In this document: positions 43,470 to 52,337 of the stretch, piece by piece
Layout: each line of letters starts with the position of its first letter
How positions within the stretch are numbered: the first letter of the stretch is position 1
From: Gemmiger sp. An50
Lineage (GTDB): Bacteria; Bacillota; Clostridia; Oscillospirales; Ruminococcaceae
Assembly (NCBI RefSeq): GCF_002161595.1
Contig: NZ_NFID01000006.1
Span: forward strand, 1 to 64,000
Length of the DNA: 64,000 bases
Direction: 5' to 3'
Notes under the pieces: model-generated
Seen by the model: the letters and a program-made list of their open reading frames with translations, nothing else
Databases searched by the model: none
What the model was told of the DNA's origin: nothing
Made by a program: the position numbers and the translations under genes

Positions 43470-43882
43470 CCCTGCTCCAGCTCCTGGGCATGGATGTAGA
43501 TGCCCGGCACATCGGCCCAGAACTTTTCGCAGATCTCGCTGGCCACCTGTGCGTCATCCTTCCAGTAGTGCAGCTGGGTCATCACGTCCTTGAGGGCCTT
43601 TTGCAGGTTATCGGTATCCGGCCTGGTGGTTTTATAGCTCCCGTTTTTGTGGCTCTTTCCGGTGGGGAAACACCACTTTACCACCAGCCGAACCGCCCCC
43701 TGCATCGGCTTCTGGGGCCGGTGGGGAGCAAGGTGGGCATGCAGCTTGGCTCTTGCCTGGGTCAGCTGAGGCGAATCGTACAGCACCGCATGGGCTTTGC
43801 CCTCCTTTTGCCAGGCGCGCAGGCCCTTGTCCTGATGGGTGACGGTGGGCGGGATCATGGGAAGGAAAAATTCCAGCTCCAT
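43466..43882 (-). CDS. rusA: RusA-family Holliday junction resolvase
   Basis: 138 residues from the ATG at 43882 (AGGAGG 9 bases upstream; the in-frame GTG at 43894 sits inside that SD). Catalytic acidic motif RPDTDNLQKALKDVM and WKDDAQV match RusA, a dimeric endonuclease that resolves recombination junctions. Phage versions help recombination-dependent replication and packaging. Confidence 0.88.
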   Translation of the reverse strand: MELEFFLPMIPPTVTHQDKGLRAWQKEGKAHAVLYDSPQLTQARAKLHAHLAPHRPQKPMQGAVRLVVKWCFPTGKSHKNGSYKTTRPDTDNLQKALKDVMTQLHYWKDDAQVASEICEKFWADVPGIYIHAQELEQG

Positions 43883-43924
43883 CGCTGGGTTCACCTCCTT
43901 TCGCTTGTTTCTTTTGTATGCGGA

Positions 43925-46156
43925 TCACTTCCGGCCGACCTGGCCGCCGTCCACCCAGAAGCCGCCGTGCTCCTTGAGCCGGTTGCGGACGGTCTTTTCG
44001 GTGACGCCCAGGTACTGGGCCAGCTCCGACACGGCCACCGGTCTGCCCTCCATATTGCAGGCATCGAAGGCGGTATCCAGCGAGCTTTTCCGCTCCTCCC
44101 TGCGCTGGCCCTCGGTCTTGCGTTTGTTAAAATTGGTCTTCCAGCTGGTGCGGCCGCCCTTGGTCTCCATATCCGGCTGCAGATCGCCCAGCACGCCGGT
44201 GGTATCCTGCCGGTGGACCGGGAAGTCGAACCAGAGATTCATGGCCGGGAAGCGGGCAAATTCCCGCAGCGTGCCCTCGATGCGCCAGGCAGTAAGCCCG
44301 GCGGCGGCCCGGCGGGCCTGTTCGATGTCCAGCGCCAGCTTGGCCCGCTCCATGCCGTCCAGCTGCTCGCCGCAGACCAGCTGCATCTGCAATGCGCTGC
44401 AGGCGTCGTCCTGGCTGGCAGAGCTCTCCTTCCCTGCCCGGCGCAGCGCCTGCATACACACCGCGCACACGGCGGCATTCTCCTGCTGGGTGCGCAGCTC
44501 CGGAGAGATCTCCAGCTCGATCAAATCCAGAAGGGCATCCGGGTCGCGGGCGAACACGCCGGAGCCGGAGGCCCGGTCCATGCTGCGCTTGCCGCCCTGG
44601 GCGCCCTTGGAATGGTGGTGGCAATAGATCACGGCGCAGCCCAGCTCGGTACAGACCTTATCGAACTGATTGCAGAAGGCGGCCATCTGGTCGGCGGAAT
44701 TCTCGTCGCCGGTGATCACCTTATAGATCGGGTCGATGACGATGGCGAGGTAGCCTTTCTTCGCCGCCCGGCGGATCAGGCGCGGGGCCAGCTGATCCAT
44801 GGGGACGCTGCGGCCGCGCAGGTTCCAGATATCCAGATTGGCAAGATGCTCCGGCCGCCAGCCCAGGGCGTTGTACACATCCCGGAAGCGGTGCAGGCAG
44901 GAGGCCCGGTCCAGCTCCAGATTCACATACAGCACCCGGCCCTGGGCACAGTCAAAGCCCAGCCAGGGGCGGCCCTCGGCGATGGCGATGCACAGCTCGA
45001 TGAGGGCAAAGCTCTTGCCCGCCTTGGAGGGGCCGGCCAGCAGCAGCTTATGGCCCTGGCGCAGCACGTCCCGGATCAGAGGCGGGGCAAGGGGCGGCAG
45101 GTCGTTCCACACATCCGCCAGGGCCTCGGTGTCCGGCAGGTCGTCGGTGGAGGCTTCCACCCACTCCTTCCATTCCTCGAAATTTTGCTTGCCGATGCCG
45201 GTATCCAGCAGATACTGCTTGTTTTCGCCCCGCTGCACGCCCGGCATCCGGGACAGGCGGGAGGGGTTGCGGTTCTGCTGGTCCAGCGTCAGGCCGTTTT
45301 TCTTGCAGACCGCGTAGAGGTAATCCACCCGGCGGCGGTATTCCTCGTAGCTGTCGGCGTCGATGTGAACGATGGCGTGCAGGCTCTTTTTGCCCGAGTA
45401 GACCAGCGCTGCCACCGGCAGCTCCAGCTCCCGGATGATGGCGTTCTGCCGTTCCAGCTCCATGGAGTCCGATTCCACCAGCGCGAACCGGTATTCGGTG
45501 ACATTCTCGTTGCGCACGCCCTTGCCGTCCAGCGGGTTGAAGCGAATCCAGGCGCCCACCTTCGGGTCATAGTCGCCCAGAACGCTGCCCACGTCCCCCT
45601 TACAGGCACGCAGCGCATCGATAAGCTGGCCGGCGGTGCGGTCGGTACAGCCCTTGGTGGGCACATACCGGCCGTCCTTCTGCCAGCTTTCGGTCACATA
45701 GCCCACCAGCTCGTCCGGCTCGAAGAGGGCCTGCAGGTAATCGATCAGCTGGCTGGCCGGGTCCCACGTCTCCGGGATGGAGAGCTCCCTGCCCTCCACC
45801 CAGTTTTTATCCACCAGCGGGCGCTCGGACGCCTGCCTGCCGGAGGCGGGGCCGATCAGGTCGTCCCAATCCAGGGCATAGTCCTCCCCGGCGGGAGAAT
45901 AGCCCCGGTCCAGCGCCATCTGCACGATGGCGCCTGCGGTGACCGGGGCTGCCCCGCAGCGGCCGAAGCCCTCCCATTTGCGGGCACATTCCCCCGGATG
46001 ATAGCGGCCGGCATCCCGCTGGCTCCACTGCTCCCAGAGGCTCAGCGGATAGCCGGATTCCTTGAGGCCCATGCCCACCTGCAGCCACTGGGTATAATCC
46101 AGCGCGGCGGGGTCCAGAAAATCCAGGATCGGGGTAAGGCTTCGCTGCTGTTCCAT
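43925..46156 (-). CDS. Phage primase-helicase (PriCT-2 + AEP-like + RecA-like ATPase)
   Basis: 743 residues. Residues 8-65 are a PriCT-2-type helical domain (DYTQWLQVGMGLKESGYPL). Residues 130-320 form an AEP-like primase region (FALVESDSMELERQNAIIRE, GKKSLHAIVHIDADSYEEYR). Residues 355-600 are a RecA-like helicase: Walker A LAGPSKAGKSFALIE, Walker B YLAIVIDPIYK, and CAVIYCHHHSKG. The C-terminus has a winged-helix-like HTH (VSELAQYLGVTEKTVRNRLK). It is the likely replication initiator and helicase of the phage. Confidence 0.8.
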   Translation of the reverse strand: MEQQRSLTPILDFLDPAALDYTQWLQVGMGLKESGYPLSLWEQWSQRDAGRYHPGECARKWEGFGRCGAAPVTAGAIVQMALDRGYSPAGEDYALDWDDLIGPASGRQASERPLVDKNWVEGRELSIPETWDPASQLIDYLQALFEPDELVGYVTESWQKDGRYVPTKGCTDRTAGQLIDALRACKGDVGSVLGDYDPKVGAWIRFNPLDGKGVRNENVTEYRFALVESDSMELERQNAIIRELELPVAALVYSGKKSLHAIVHIDADSYEEYRRRVDYLYAVCKKNGLTLDQQNRNPSRLSRMPGVQRGENKQYLLDTGIGKQNFEEWKEWVEASTDDLPDTEALADVWNDLPPLAPPLIRDVLRQGHKLLLAGPSKAGKSFALIELCIAIAEGRPWLGFDCAQGRVLYVNLELDRASCLHRFRDVYNALGWRPEHLANLDIWNLRGRSVPMDQLAPRLIRRAAKKGYLAIVIDPIYKVITGDENSADQMAAFCNQFDKVCTELGCAVIYCHHHSKGAQGGKRSMDRASGSGVFARDPDALLDLIELEISPELRTQQENAAVCAVCMQALRRAGKESSASQDDACSALQMQLVCGEQLDGMERAKLALDIEQARRAAAGLTAWRIEGTLREFARFPAMNLWFDFPVHRQDTTGVLGDLQPDMETKGGRTSWKTNFNKRKTEGQRREERKSSLDTAFDACNMEGRPVAVSELAQYLGVTEKTVRNRLKEHGGFWVDGGQVGRK

Positions 46157-46168
46157 GTGTTTCTCTCC

Positions 46169-47755
46169 TTATTCCGGCTGATAGGTGGCCGGGTCGATGT
46201 TGGGCGGAAGCCGCCAGCCGCTGGCGGCGATGCGGTCGATGAGCTTTTTGGCCTGCTCAAACTGCCAGGTGCCCACATGGGCAAAGCCCCGGCCTTCCAG
46301 AAAACGGATCTGCTTCGGGGTGGTGAGACCCAGCTCCCGGCGCTTTTCCAGCCGGTCCAGCAGAAGGCTTGCCTTGCCGGCGTTTTCCACTGCGTCCGGC
46401 AGGATACCCAGCTTTTCCAGCGTTTTCACCTGCCCGGCGCTGGGCGGGGCCATCTCCCAGCCGAAGCTGGGCACATAGCCGGTCAGGTCCTCGGCCTGGA
46501 TGCTCATTTCGTACTGCAGCGGGTCCACCAGCTTGCGCTTGCGCCGGCGCATCTCCTCCAGCTGCTTGGCCAGCGCCTCTTCCCGCTGGGCCACCACGTC
46601 ACTGGCGGCCTTTTCCTCCGCCTGCTGGATGTCCACCGGCGCGCCGCCCGCCTCCTCTTCCAGGTTTTCGGTCATCTTCTGAGCCACCTCTCGGCTCTCG
46701 CAGATCAGGTCCGCGGGGCGGCAGAGCTCCTGCCGCTCGGTGTGCCAGAGGAAATCCAGCAGCAGAAGATGCTCCTTGCCCGGGGCAAGGCGGGTGCCGC
46801 GCCCCACCATCTGGCAGTACAGGCTGCGCACCCGGGTGGGACGCAGCACGATCACGCAGTCCACGGCGGGGCAGTCCCAGCCTTCGGTGAGCAGCATGGA
46901 GTTGCACAGCACGTTGTATTTCCCGGCGGAAAAGTCCTCCAGGATCTGGGCCCGGTCGGCGCTTTCCCCGTTCACCTCGGCGGCCGAAAAGCCGTGGGCG
47001 GTGAGGATATCGCGGAATTTCTGGCTGGTTTTGACCAGCGGCAAAAAGACCACGGTTTTGCGGTGGGAGCACTGGGTCTCCATCTCGGCGGCGATCTGCT
47101 CCAGATAGGGGTCCAGGGCACTGTCCACATCCGCGGCCTTGAAGTCGCCGCCGCTCATGCCCACGCCGGACAGATCCAGCCGCAGGGGCACGGTGAGCGC
47201 CTTGATGGGGCAGAGATAGCCCTCCCGGATGGCCTGGGGCAGGGTGTATTCATAGGCCAGCGAATCGAAGATCTGGCCCAGGTTGCGCATATCGCCCCGG
47301 TCCGGTGTGGCGGTGACCCCCAGCACCCGGGCAGCGCTGAAATAGTCCAGGATGGCGGTATAGCTGCCGGACACCGCGTGGTGGGCCTCGTCGATGATGA
47401 TGGTATCGAAATGATCGGGCGCAAAGCGGGACAGGCGCTTTTGCCGCATGAGGGTCTGGACGCTGCCCACGGTGACCCGGAACCAGCTGCCCAGACTGGA
47501 CTGCTCCGCCTTTTCCACCGAGCAGCCCAGGCCGGTGGCCGACTTGATCTTATCGGCGGCCTGGTCCAGCAGCTCCCCCCGGTGGGCCAGGATCAGCACC
47601 CGCTCCCCCAGCTTGACCCGGTCCTCTGTGATCTTGGCGAACACGATGGTCTTGCCGCAGCCGGTGGGCAGGACCAGCAGCGTGCGCTGCCGGCCCTCGG
47701 CCCACTCTCTCTGCACGGCCTGCCTCGCTTCGCTCTGGTATGGCCGCAGTTCCAT
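46169..47755 (-). CDS. DEAD/DEAH-box (SF2) helicase
   Basis: 528 residues. Motifs I (LPTGCGKTIVFAK), II (IIIDEAHH), III (GVTATPDR) and VI (QMVGRGTRLAP) are present, with both RecA-like domains. The C-terminal 180 residues are helical, with a terminal region resembling other phage helicases. It lies between the primase-helicase and the DUF669 gene. Confidence 0.9.
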   Translation of the reverse strand: MELRPYQSEARQAVQREWAEGRQRTLLVLPTGCGKTIVFAKITEDRVKLGERVLILAHRGELLDQAADKIKSATGLGCSVEKAEQSSLGSWFRVTVGSVQTLMRQKRLSRFAPDHFDTIIIDEAHHAVSGSYTAILDYFSAARVLGVTATPDRGDMRNLGQIFDSLAYEYTLPQAIREGYLCPIKALTVPLRLDLSGVGMSGGDFKAADVDSALDPYLEQIAAEMETQCSHRKTVVFLPLVKTSQKFRDILTAHGFSAAEVNGESADRAQILEDFSAGKYNVLCNSMLLTEGWDCPAVDCVIVLRPTRVRSLYCQMVGRGTRLAPGKEHLLLLDFLWHTERQELCRPADLICESREVAQKMTENLEEEAGGAPVDIQQAEEKAASDVVAQREEALAKQLEEMRRRKRKLVDPLQYEMSIQAEDLTGYVPSFGWEMAPPSAGQVKTLEKLGILPDAVENAGKASLLLDRLEKRRELGLTTPKQIRFLEGRGFAHVGTWQFEQAKKLIDRIAASGWRLPPNIDPATYQPE

Positions 47756-47756
47756 C

Positions 47757-48224
47757 TCAGAACGCTCCCGCGGTCCAACCCTGGCCTGCGGTGGCGGCGC
47801 TCACCGGCTGCTCCGGCTCCAGGAACTTTTTGATGTCGTTGGACTGGCCCTCGGTGCCGTCGTCCTTCTTATAGGTGCGCACCGCGATGTGGCAGCGGCC
47901 GGTCTTGCCCAGGATGCCGGGCCAGTTCATGCGCAGCTGCTCGCCGTGCTTGCGCATGCCCAGCGCCGTGAAAAAGGCACACAGCAGGCCCTCGCACTTG
48001 GAGTGGAGAAAGAGGTTGTGGTCCATGTTGACCACGCCGCTGGGGCCCTGCACCGCCAGTGTGACCACCGCCTTATTGCAGGGCGGCAGCTTGGCCGAGC
48101 CGGGGTGGCGGCCCCGGGTAAAATTGACCACCGTGAAGGAATAGTCCCCCTCGGGCAGCAGCTCCCACGCGCCGCCGTCGTTCTCGATAACATCTTCCCA
48201 GCCGAATTCACGTTCATTTGCCAT
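47757..48224 (-). CDS. DUF669-family phage protein
   Basis: 155 residues, SD AAGGAGG. Beta-rich with LLPEGDYSFTVVNFTRGRHP and GRCHIAVRTYKKDDGTEGQS, matching the DUF669 family that accompanies phage recombination and replication genes and may be an OB-like single-strand DNA binding protein. It directly follows the repeat cluster at 48241-48393. Confidence 0.75.
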   Translation of the reverse strand: MANEREFGWEDVIENDGGAWELLPEGDYSFTVVNFTRGRHPGSAKLPPCNKAVVTLAVQGPSGVVNMDHNLFLHSKCEGLLCAFFTALGMRKHGEQLRMNWPGILGKTGRCHIAVRTYKKDDGTEGQSNDIKKFLEPEQPVSAATAGQGWTAGAF

Positions 48225-48240
48225 TGTGGTTTCCTCCTTG

Positions 48241-48393
48241 ATTGCTTGTTTTATCGCTTGTTTTATCGCTTATCGCTTGTTTGATCGCTTGTTGCAACGG
48301 GTGCCGCGATGCTTTTGGTTGTTATAACAGTTGTTATAACGGTTGACTTTTGGATTGACTTGAGGATTGACTTTAAGCAAGCGCCTTGCTTAA
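48241..48393. repeat. Cluster of 12-bp tandem repeats, candidate replication origin
   Basis: Three repeat families, each with a 12-bp period: ATCGCTTGTTTT-type (48241-48295, about five units, one shortened), TTGTTATAAC (48319 and 48331), and GGATTGACTT-type (48341, 48352, 48364). A perfect palindrome follows (arms TTAAGCAAG / CTTGCTTAA, 48373-48393) over the stop codon of the upstream gene. Iteron-like arrays in front of replication genes often mark origins. Confidence 0.6.
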
Positions 48394-49577
48394 AACGGCA
48401 CATCCCGGTTCTTCACCACCGCGTCGAACACGCTGGACCAGGCGCCCACCAGCACCCCCTGGATAAAACCCGGATCATACACATGGATGGGGGTATCCGC
48501 CGGATAATAGCCCTTGGCACCCACCACTGCCTGGATCTCGTCCGGGTCCACCTGGTTCTGGGCCATCAGCTGGGCCAGCGCCTTGGGGATGCCCTCCCCT
48601 TCCAGCTGGGCCTGCCGCTGCTGCTGCCAGTCTGCGTCCTTGCGCAGGCCGTCGGCCTGGCTCTGGGGCGGGGTATGCCGGGGCAAGTCGTCCTCCACCA
48701 TGACCGGCGGCTGGGCGGCGGGCGGAGTCAATTCCAGCTGGCTGGGGGCGGAGTCCGGCTGCGGGGCGGGCTGTGTATTCGCTGCCCCGGCCGGCTGCAC
48801 TGCCGGAGTGACCCCTGCGGCGGCTGCGGTGGCAAAGGGCACCGCCCCATCGAAGATATGGGCGATGGCGGAATAGTCAAAGGGCAGCTCATCGGCCAGG
48901 CCGTGCCGGTTCTTGGCATCCCAGCAGGGGTGGTGGGTGGTATACATCACCCGGGCGCCGCCCTGGGCTTTGCGCTTCTGGCCCTTGTCGTCCACCGCCA
49001 CCGAGTAGGTCTTATAATTGGCGAAGAGGACCAGATCCGCCCATTCCTTGACCAGGGCGGAGAGGCTTTTTTCCTCCTTGCCTGCCAGCTTCAGCTCCCA
49101 GCGGTCGTAGGCGCCCATCTCGTCCGGCTGCTCGAACTTGCGGATCTTGGCGTGGGCGGTGAGCACCACATGAACGCCCCGGTCCGCCACCTCCTGCAGC
49201 AGATTCAACAGGCGGCCGAACTCCTCGGCCACATACACATAGCCCTTGCCGTAGCCGAAGTCCTCGATGCCCTTTTTATCCGCCTTTTCGCAGATATGCC
49301 GGGTGCAGAGCTGGGCCGCCCAGTCGGCGGTGTCCAGCACCAGAGTGCGGCAGAGTGAGGGGGTATCCCGCACATACCGGACCTCGTCCATGAGCATGGA
49401 CCAGCTGGCCGGGGCCGGGAGACGATCCACGTTCATGCCGGCGGTGCTGCCCTCGGTATCGATGAAGAGCGCGCCGGGGAACCGGGCTGCCATGGTGCTT
49501 TTGCCGATGCCCTCAGGGCCGTAGATGACCGCCTTCTGGGCCTTTTTCTGCACACCGCTCGTGATGGGAAATGCCAT
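48390..49577 (-). CDS. Phage AAA ATPase (AAA_24 / Sak4-like)
   Basis: 395 residues, ATG with AGGTG upstream. Walker A IYGPEGIGKSTMAAR at 19-33 and Walker B-like TLVLDTADW lie in a RecA-like core of about 230 residues. A Pro/Ala/Gln-rich linker (about 265-330) and a small C-terminal domain follow. Members of this family act as single-strand annealing or RecA-like recombination ATPases in phages. Confidence 0.8.
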   Translation of the reverse strand: MAFPITSGVQKKAQKAVIYGPEGIGKSTMAARFPGALFIDTEGSTAGMNVDRLPAPASWSMLMDEVRYVRDTPSLCRTLVLDTADWAAQLCTRHICEKADKKGIEDFGYGKGYVYVAEEFGRLLNLLQEVADRGVHVVLTAHAKIRKFEQPDEMGAYDRWELKLAGKEEKSLSALVKEWADLVLFANYKTYSVAVDDKGQKRKAQGGARVMYTTHHPCWDAKNRHGLADELPFDYSAIAHIFDGAVPFATAAAAGVTPAVQPAGAANTQPAPQPDSAPSQLELTPPAAQPPVMVEDDLPRHTPPQSQADGLRKDADWQQQRQAQLEGEGIPKALAQLMAQNQVDPDEIQAVVGAKGYYPADTPIHVYDPGFIQGVLVGAWSSVFDAVVKNRDVPF

Positions 49578-51031
49578 TAAAATTCACCTGCTTTCCATTG
49601 TTTGGGGGATTCCTGTGTGGGAGTGCTTGCGGGTTGGGGGTCTGCCTGGGCCGCTGCGCTTCCCGCGCTCGCATACCCGTCCTCGCCGGGCAGGATTCGG
49701 CCCGGCGTCTGCTGCGCAGACCGGACAGACGGTTTTGCCTGCCGCTGGCAGCCAAAATGCTCGCTTCCCTCAGCGTCTTGCGCCGCTGTGGGGCCCGCGC
49801 TCGCATACCCGTCCTCAATGATGATCTGGCATTCGCTGCCGGTGGAGACCCGGGTGGCGATGGCCTGCAGGCCCTCCTGCTCCAGCCAGGCGCCGAAGCT
49901 GCGCATGGTGTCCAGATCCATCTGCTCCAGCTTGTCCAACAGCACGAAGCCGCACTCCGGATTCAGCCGCCGCACGATCGCCGTGGCCACCATCAGCTGC
50001 TCGGAGCCGGACATATTGTCCCACTGCTGGCCCTTGTAGGTCAGCTCGCCGTCCTGCACCGAAAGGCCCGGCAGCGGCAGGTCCGCCCCTTCCAGCAGGG
50101 CCAGCTTCTCGGCCCGGGTCTCGTCGATCTGGGCGGTGAGCGCCGCATACTGGCGGGCATATTCCGCGGATTCCTCCTCCGCCCGCTCCCGGTCCAGATT
50201 CGCCCGCACCTTCATGTTCACCAGCTCGATGCTGCGGATGTTCTCCTCCAGCTCGGCGGTGGATTCGTCCTGCAGATCCTGCGCGGACTGCTGCGCGATC
50301 TGCAGGTCATCCTGGAGTTTTGCGAGCCGGTGCTCCTCGGCTTCCAGCGTGCGCATCAGGTCTCTCACCCGCTCGGCCTGCGCTTCGGCCTGGCGTTCCA
50401 GCTCCGCAGCCTTCTGGCGCTTGCGCTGGTTTTCCCCGTTCCGGGCAAGGATCTCCTGCTGCTGGGCGATCAGCTCGGAGGCGCTGACCGGCTCGGCGGG
50501 CACCCCCTCATAGTTGGGCAGCTCCTGGGCGTATTTCTTCTTCTGGTCGGCGATCTGCCCGATGGCATGGCGCCGGTTGTACATCTCAGTCTCCTTGCGC
50601 TCCAGCGCCATGAGCTGGTCGCCCACCCCGATGATCTGCAGCAGAGTACGGGCCTTCTCCTTGCCGCTAGCTTCCATGAACTTGGGCAGGTCCAGGGCAA
50701 GCTCCTCCACAAAGGCGTCCAGCAGCTTCTGGCCCGCCTTGTTGCCCATGGGGTCGGTTACCTTCAGGCTGGAATTCTTGCCGCTGCGCTCCACCACGAT
50801 GCCGTTGGAGAGGGTGACCTTCAGCCGGGGCGGGATGGCGCTGCCCTCTCGCTGGGCCGCGCTGGGGCGGTATCGCTCGCCGCCCAGTGCCCAGGCGATG
50901 GCATCCAGCACACTGGTCTTGCCCTGGTTGTTCCGCCCGCCCACCACGGTGAGGCCGGTGGCGGTGGGCTCGATCTTCACGGCGCGGATGCGCTTGACGT
51001 TCTCTGCCTCAAGACTGTTGATCCGGATCAT
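49577..51031 (-). CDS. SMC/RecN-like AAA ATPase
   Basis: 484 residues. Walker A VVGGRNNQGKTSVLDAIAW near 32-50; a coiled coil at about 170-300 (RQKAAELERQAEAQAERVRD); ABC signature-like MSGSEQLMVA; Walker B-like CGFVLLDKLEQMD. The last 75 residues are low complexity and carry the peptide EDGYASAG twice, 44 residues apart, encoded by a 23-bp direct repeat. It overlaps the AAA_24 gene by one base. Probably a DNA end- or recombination-linked ATPase. Confidence 0.8.
   Translation of the reverse strand: MIRINSLEAENVKRIRAVKIEPTATGLTVVGGRNNQGKTSVLDAIAWALGGERYRPSAAQREGSAIPPRLKVTLSNGIVVERSGKNSSLKVTDPMGNKAGQKLLDAFVEELALDLPKFMEASGKEKARTLLQIIGVGDQLMALERKETEMYNRRHAIGQIADQKKKYAQELPNYEGVPAEPVSASELIAQQQEILARNGENQRKRQKAAELERQAEAQAERVRDLMRTLEAEEHRLAKLQDDLQIAQQSAQDLQDESTAELEENIRSIELVNMKVRANLDRERAEEESAEYARQYAALTAQIDETRAEKLALLEGADLPLPGLSVQDGELTYKGQQWDNMSGSEQLMVATAIVRRLNPECGFVLLDKLEQMDLDTMRSFGAWLEQEGLQAIATRVSTGSECQIIIEDGYASAGPTAAQDAEGSEHFGCQRQAKPSVRSAQQTPGRILPGEDGYASAGSAAAQADPQPASTPTQESPKQWKAGEF
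49662..49816. repeat. 23-bp exact direct repeat, 132 bp apart
   Basis: Copies at 49662-49684 and 49794-49816 (core CGCTCGCATACCCGTC). They lie in the 3' end of the SMC-like gene and encode the repeated peptide EDGYASAG. The spacing is a multiple of three, so the frame is kept. Confidence 0.85.
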
Positions 51032-51380
51032 GCTGATTCTCTCCTTTCATCTGCAGGCGGCGCGCCACCATGGTGAGAAATTCCGAATTGGTGGGCTTAT
51101 CCTTCCGGGAATCCACCGTATAGCCGAAGTAGCGGTTCAGATATTCCACATTGCCCCGGGTGAAGGCACTCGCGATCGCGTGCCGGATGGCCCGCTCCAC
51201 CCGGGCGGCGGTGGCGCCGTGAACCTCTGCCACCATGGGGTACAGCTCCCTGGTGATGGCATACCGGCGGCCCGGATGCTGCAGCAGCTGGTCCAGTGCC
51301 GTCTCGATGTAATCCCGGCCCCGCACGTTCGTGGGGATGCCGATCCGGTTCAGCTCCTCAAAAATCCTTTCTTGCGTCAT
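51009..51380 (-). CDS. Phage-encoded Spo0A-like DNA-binding domain
   Basis: 123 residues. Almost the whole protein matches the Spo0A C-terminal effector domain, including RVERAIRHAI (recognition helix region), FTRGNVEYLNRYFGYTV and KPTNSEFLTMVARRL. The phosphoacceptor receiver domain of Spo0A is absent, so it should bind 0A-box-like DNA without phosphorelay control. It is embedded in the early operon, overlapping the DUF3846-like gene (ATGA). It could report on or interfere with host sporulation, or be a phage regulator. Confidence 0.85.
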   Translation of the reverse strand: MTQERIFEELNRIGIPTNVRGRDYIETALDQLLQHPGRRYAITRELYPMVAEVHGATAARVERAIRHAIASAFTRGNVEYLNRYFGYTVDSRKDKPTNSEFLTMVARRLQMKGENQHDPDQQS

Positions 51381-51706
51381 GCGCTCATCTCCTCCTTCAG
51401 GGGCTGGTACAGCCCTTCGATGCGGGACAGATCGCTTTCCTGCACACCTGCGCCCAGCTGGTTATAATCCCGGCGGAGCACACAGATCGTTCCGTACAGA
51501 ACGCACCCCAGATAGGGGATGCGGCAGTTCACCGGCAGGCCCTGCTCCGCTCCGTTTGCCCGGCAGACCGCCATGAAACGGCCGCAGGAGTCCATGTTCC
51601 AGACCTCGATGCCGCCGCCCAGCGCCTCGCTCAGCGCCCGGACACTGATCTCCTCCACGCTGGCCAGCTGCGGGGTGCAGCCGGGTTCGATCTTGATCAC
51701 ATTCAT
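51377..51706 (-). CDS. DUF3846-like phage protein
   Basis: 109 residues, SD GGGAGG. Layout VIKIEPGCTPQL...ALGGGIEVWNM...VCRANGAEQGLPVN...LYGTICVL fits the DUF3846 family of small proteins from phages and mobile elements. Function unknown. Overlaps the Spo0A-like gene by 4 bases. Confidence 0.6.
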   Translation of the reverse strand: MNVIKIEPGCTPQLASVEEISVRALSEALGGGIEVWNMDSCGRFMAVCRANGAEQGLPVNCRIPYLGCVLYGTICVLRRDYNQLGAGVQESDLSRIEGLYQPLKEEMSA

Positions 51707-51795
51707 CTTGTATTCCTCCCTGTATGTTCACGGTTGTTCGCCGCGTCACGGTAGGCCGCGCGGATCTCGCCCTTCTGCTCGTTTGTCAATCCCAT
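51703..51795 (-). CDS. 30-aa early phage peptide
   Basis: The ATG at 51795 follows GGAGGG; its stop overlaps the next start (ATGA) and its start overlaps the end of the 98-aa gene. The product is polar and helical (MGLTNEQKGEIRAAYRDAAN). The tight overlaps are the main support. Confidence 0.5.
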   Translation of the reverse strand: MGLTNEQKGEIRAAYRDAANNREHTGRNTR

Positions 51796-52082
51796 TCCCT
51801 GTCCCTCCACCGATGAATCAGTTCACGGCTCACCAGTGCCGCCAGCGCTGCAAACAGCGCAAAGACCGTCAGCGCGGGGGCTTTGTGGTAGAGCCATTCC
51901 ATGCCGCCGCATCCAAGCCACACCGCCGCGAAAAAGGCGGCCACCTGGATGCAGCCCATCAGGGTCTTTAAACCCTGGCGGAAAAATGTTACAATGGGGG
52001 TGCTTCTCATAGGGGCACCCCACAATGGGGTTCCGGCGTCCGGCTGCTGCAACAGCCGGGCGCTTTCTTTTTTGCATTCCAT
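51786..52082 (-). CDS. Small membrane protein of early operon
   Basis: 98 residues, SD AAGGAGA. Two hydrophobic segments (LMGCIQVAAFFAAVWLGCGG and LTVFALFAALAALV), with a charged C-terminus RELIHRWRDREWD. No family recognised. Confidence 0.55.
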   Translation of the reverse strand: MECKKESARLLQQPDAGTPLWGAPMRSTPIVTFFRQGLKTLMGCIQVAAFFAAVWLGCGGMEWLYHKAPALTVFALFAALAALVSRELIHRWRDREWD

Positions 52083-52093
52083 TTGTTTCTCCT

Positions 52094-52321
52094 TCAGATT
52101 CGGATTGCGTCCGCGTCCAGCATCCCATCCAGCCAGCGGTAAAACGCCGGCCGGAAGATCAGAAACTTGGAGCGCTCCGACGCGTCCAGCTGCGTCCCGA
52201 TCGCGAAGGGCATCTTCCCTTCCTGGATCATCTGCCCGAGAACTCGTTCGCTGATCGGGATCTGGTTGGCACGAAATGCTTCGCAGCAGTCGTGCAGCGT
52301 CATGGTCGGCCAGTCTGTCAT
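52094..52321 (-). CDS. Small phage DNA-binding-like protein
   Basis: 75 residues from the ATG at 52321 (an in-frame GTG at 52330 is possible). The sequence MTLHDCCEAFRANQIPISER...LGQMIQEGKMPFAIG resembles excisionase/MerR-type winged helix proteins of phage early regions, with FRPAFYRWLDGM at the end. Role unproven. Confidence 0.55.
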   Translation of the reverse strand: MTDWPTMTLHDCCEAFRANQIPISERVLGQMIQEGKMPFAIGTQLDASERSKFLIFRPAFYRWLDGMLDADAIRI

Positions 52322-52337
52322 TGGGATCACCGCCCTT

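Noticed and set aside
43490-47833. 1447-codon open frame on the plus strand
   Set aside because: It is antisense to RusA, primase-helicase and SF2 helicase genes with clear motifs, and the translation is His/Gln/Leu/Gly-rich as expected from the complement of GC-rich genes.
48241-48295. Possible CRISPR array
   Set aside because: The units are 12 bp tandem without spacers; no cas genes are present.
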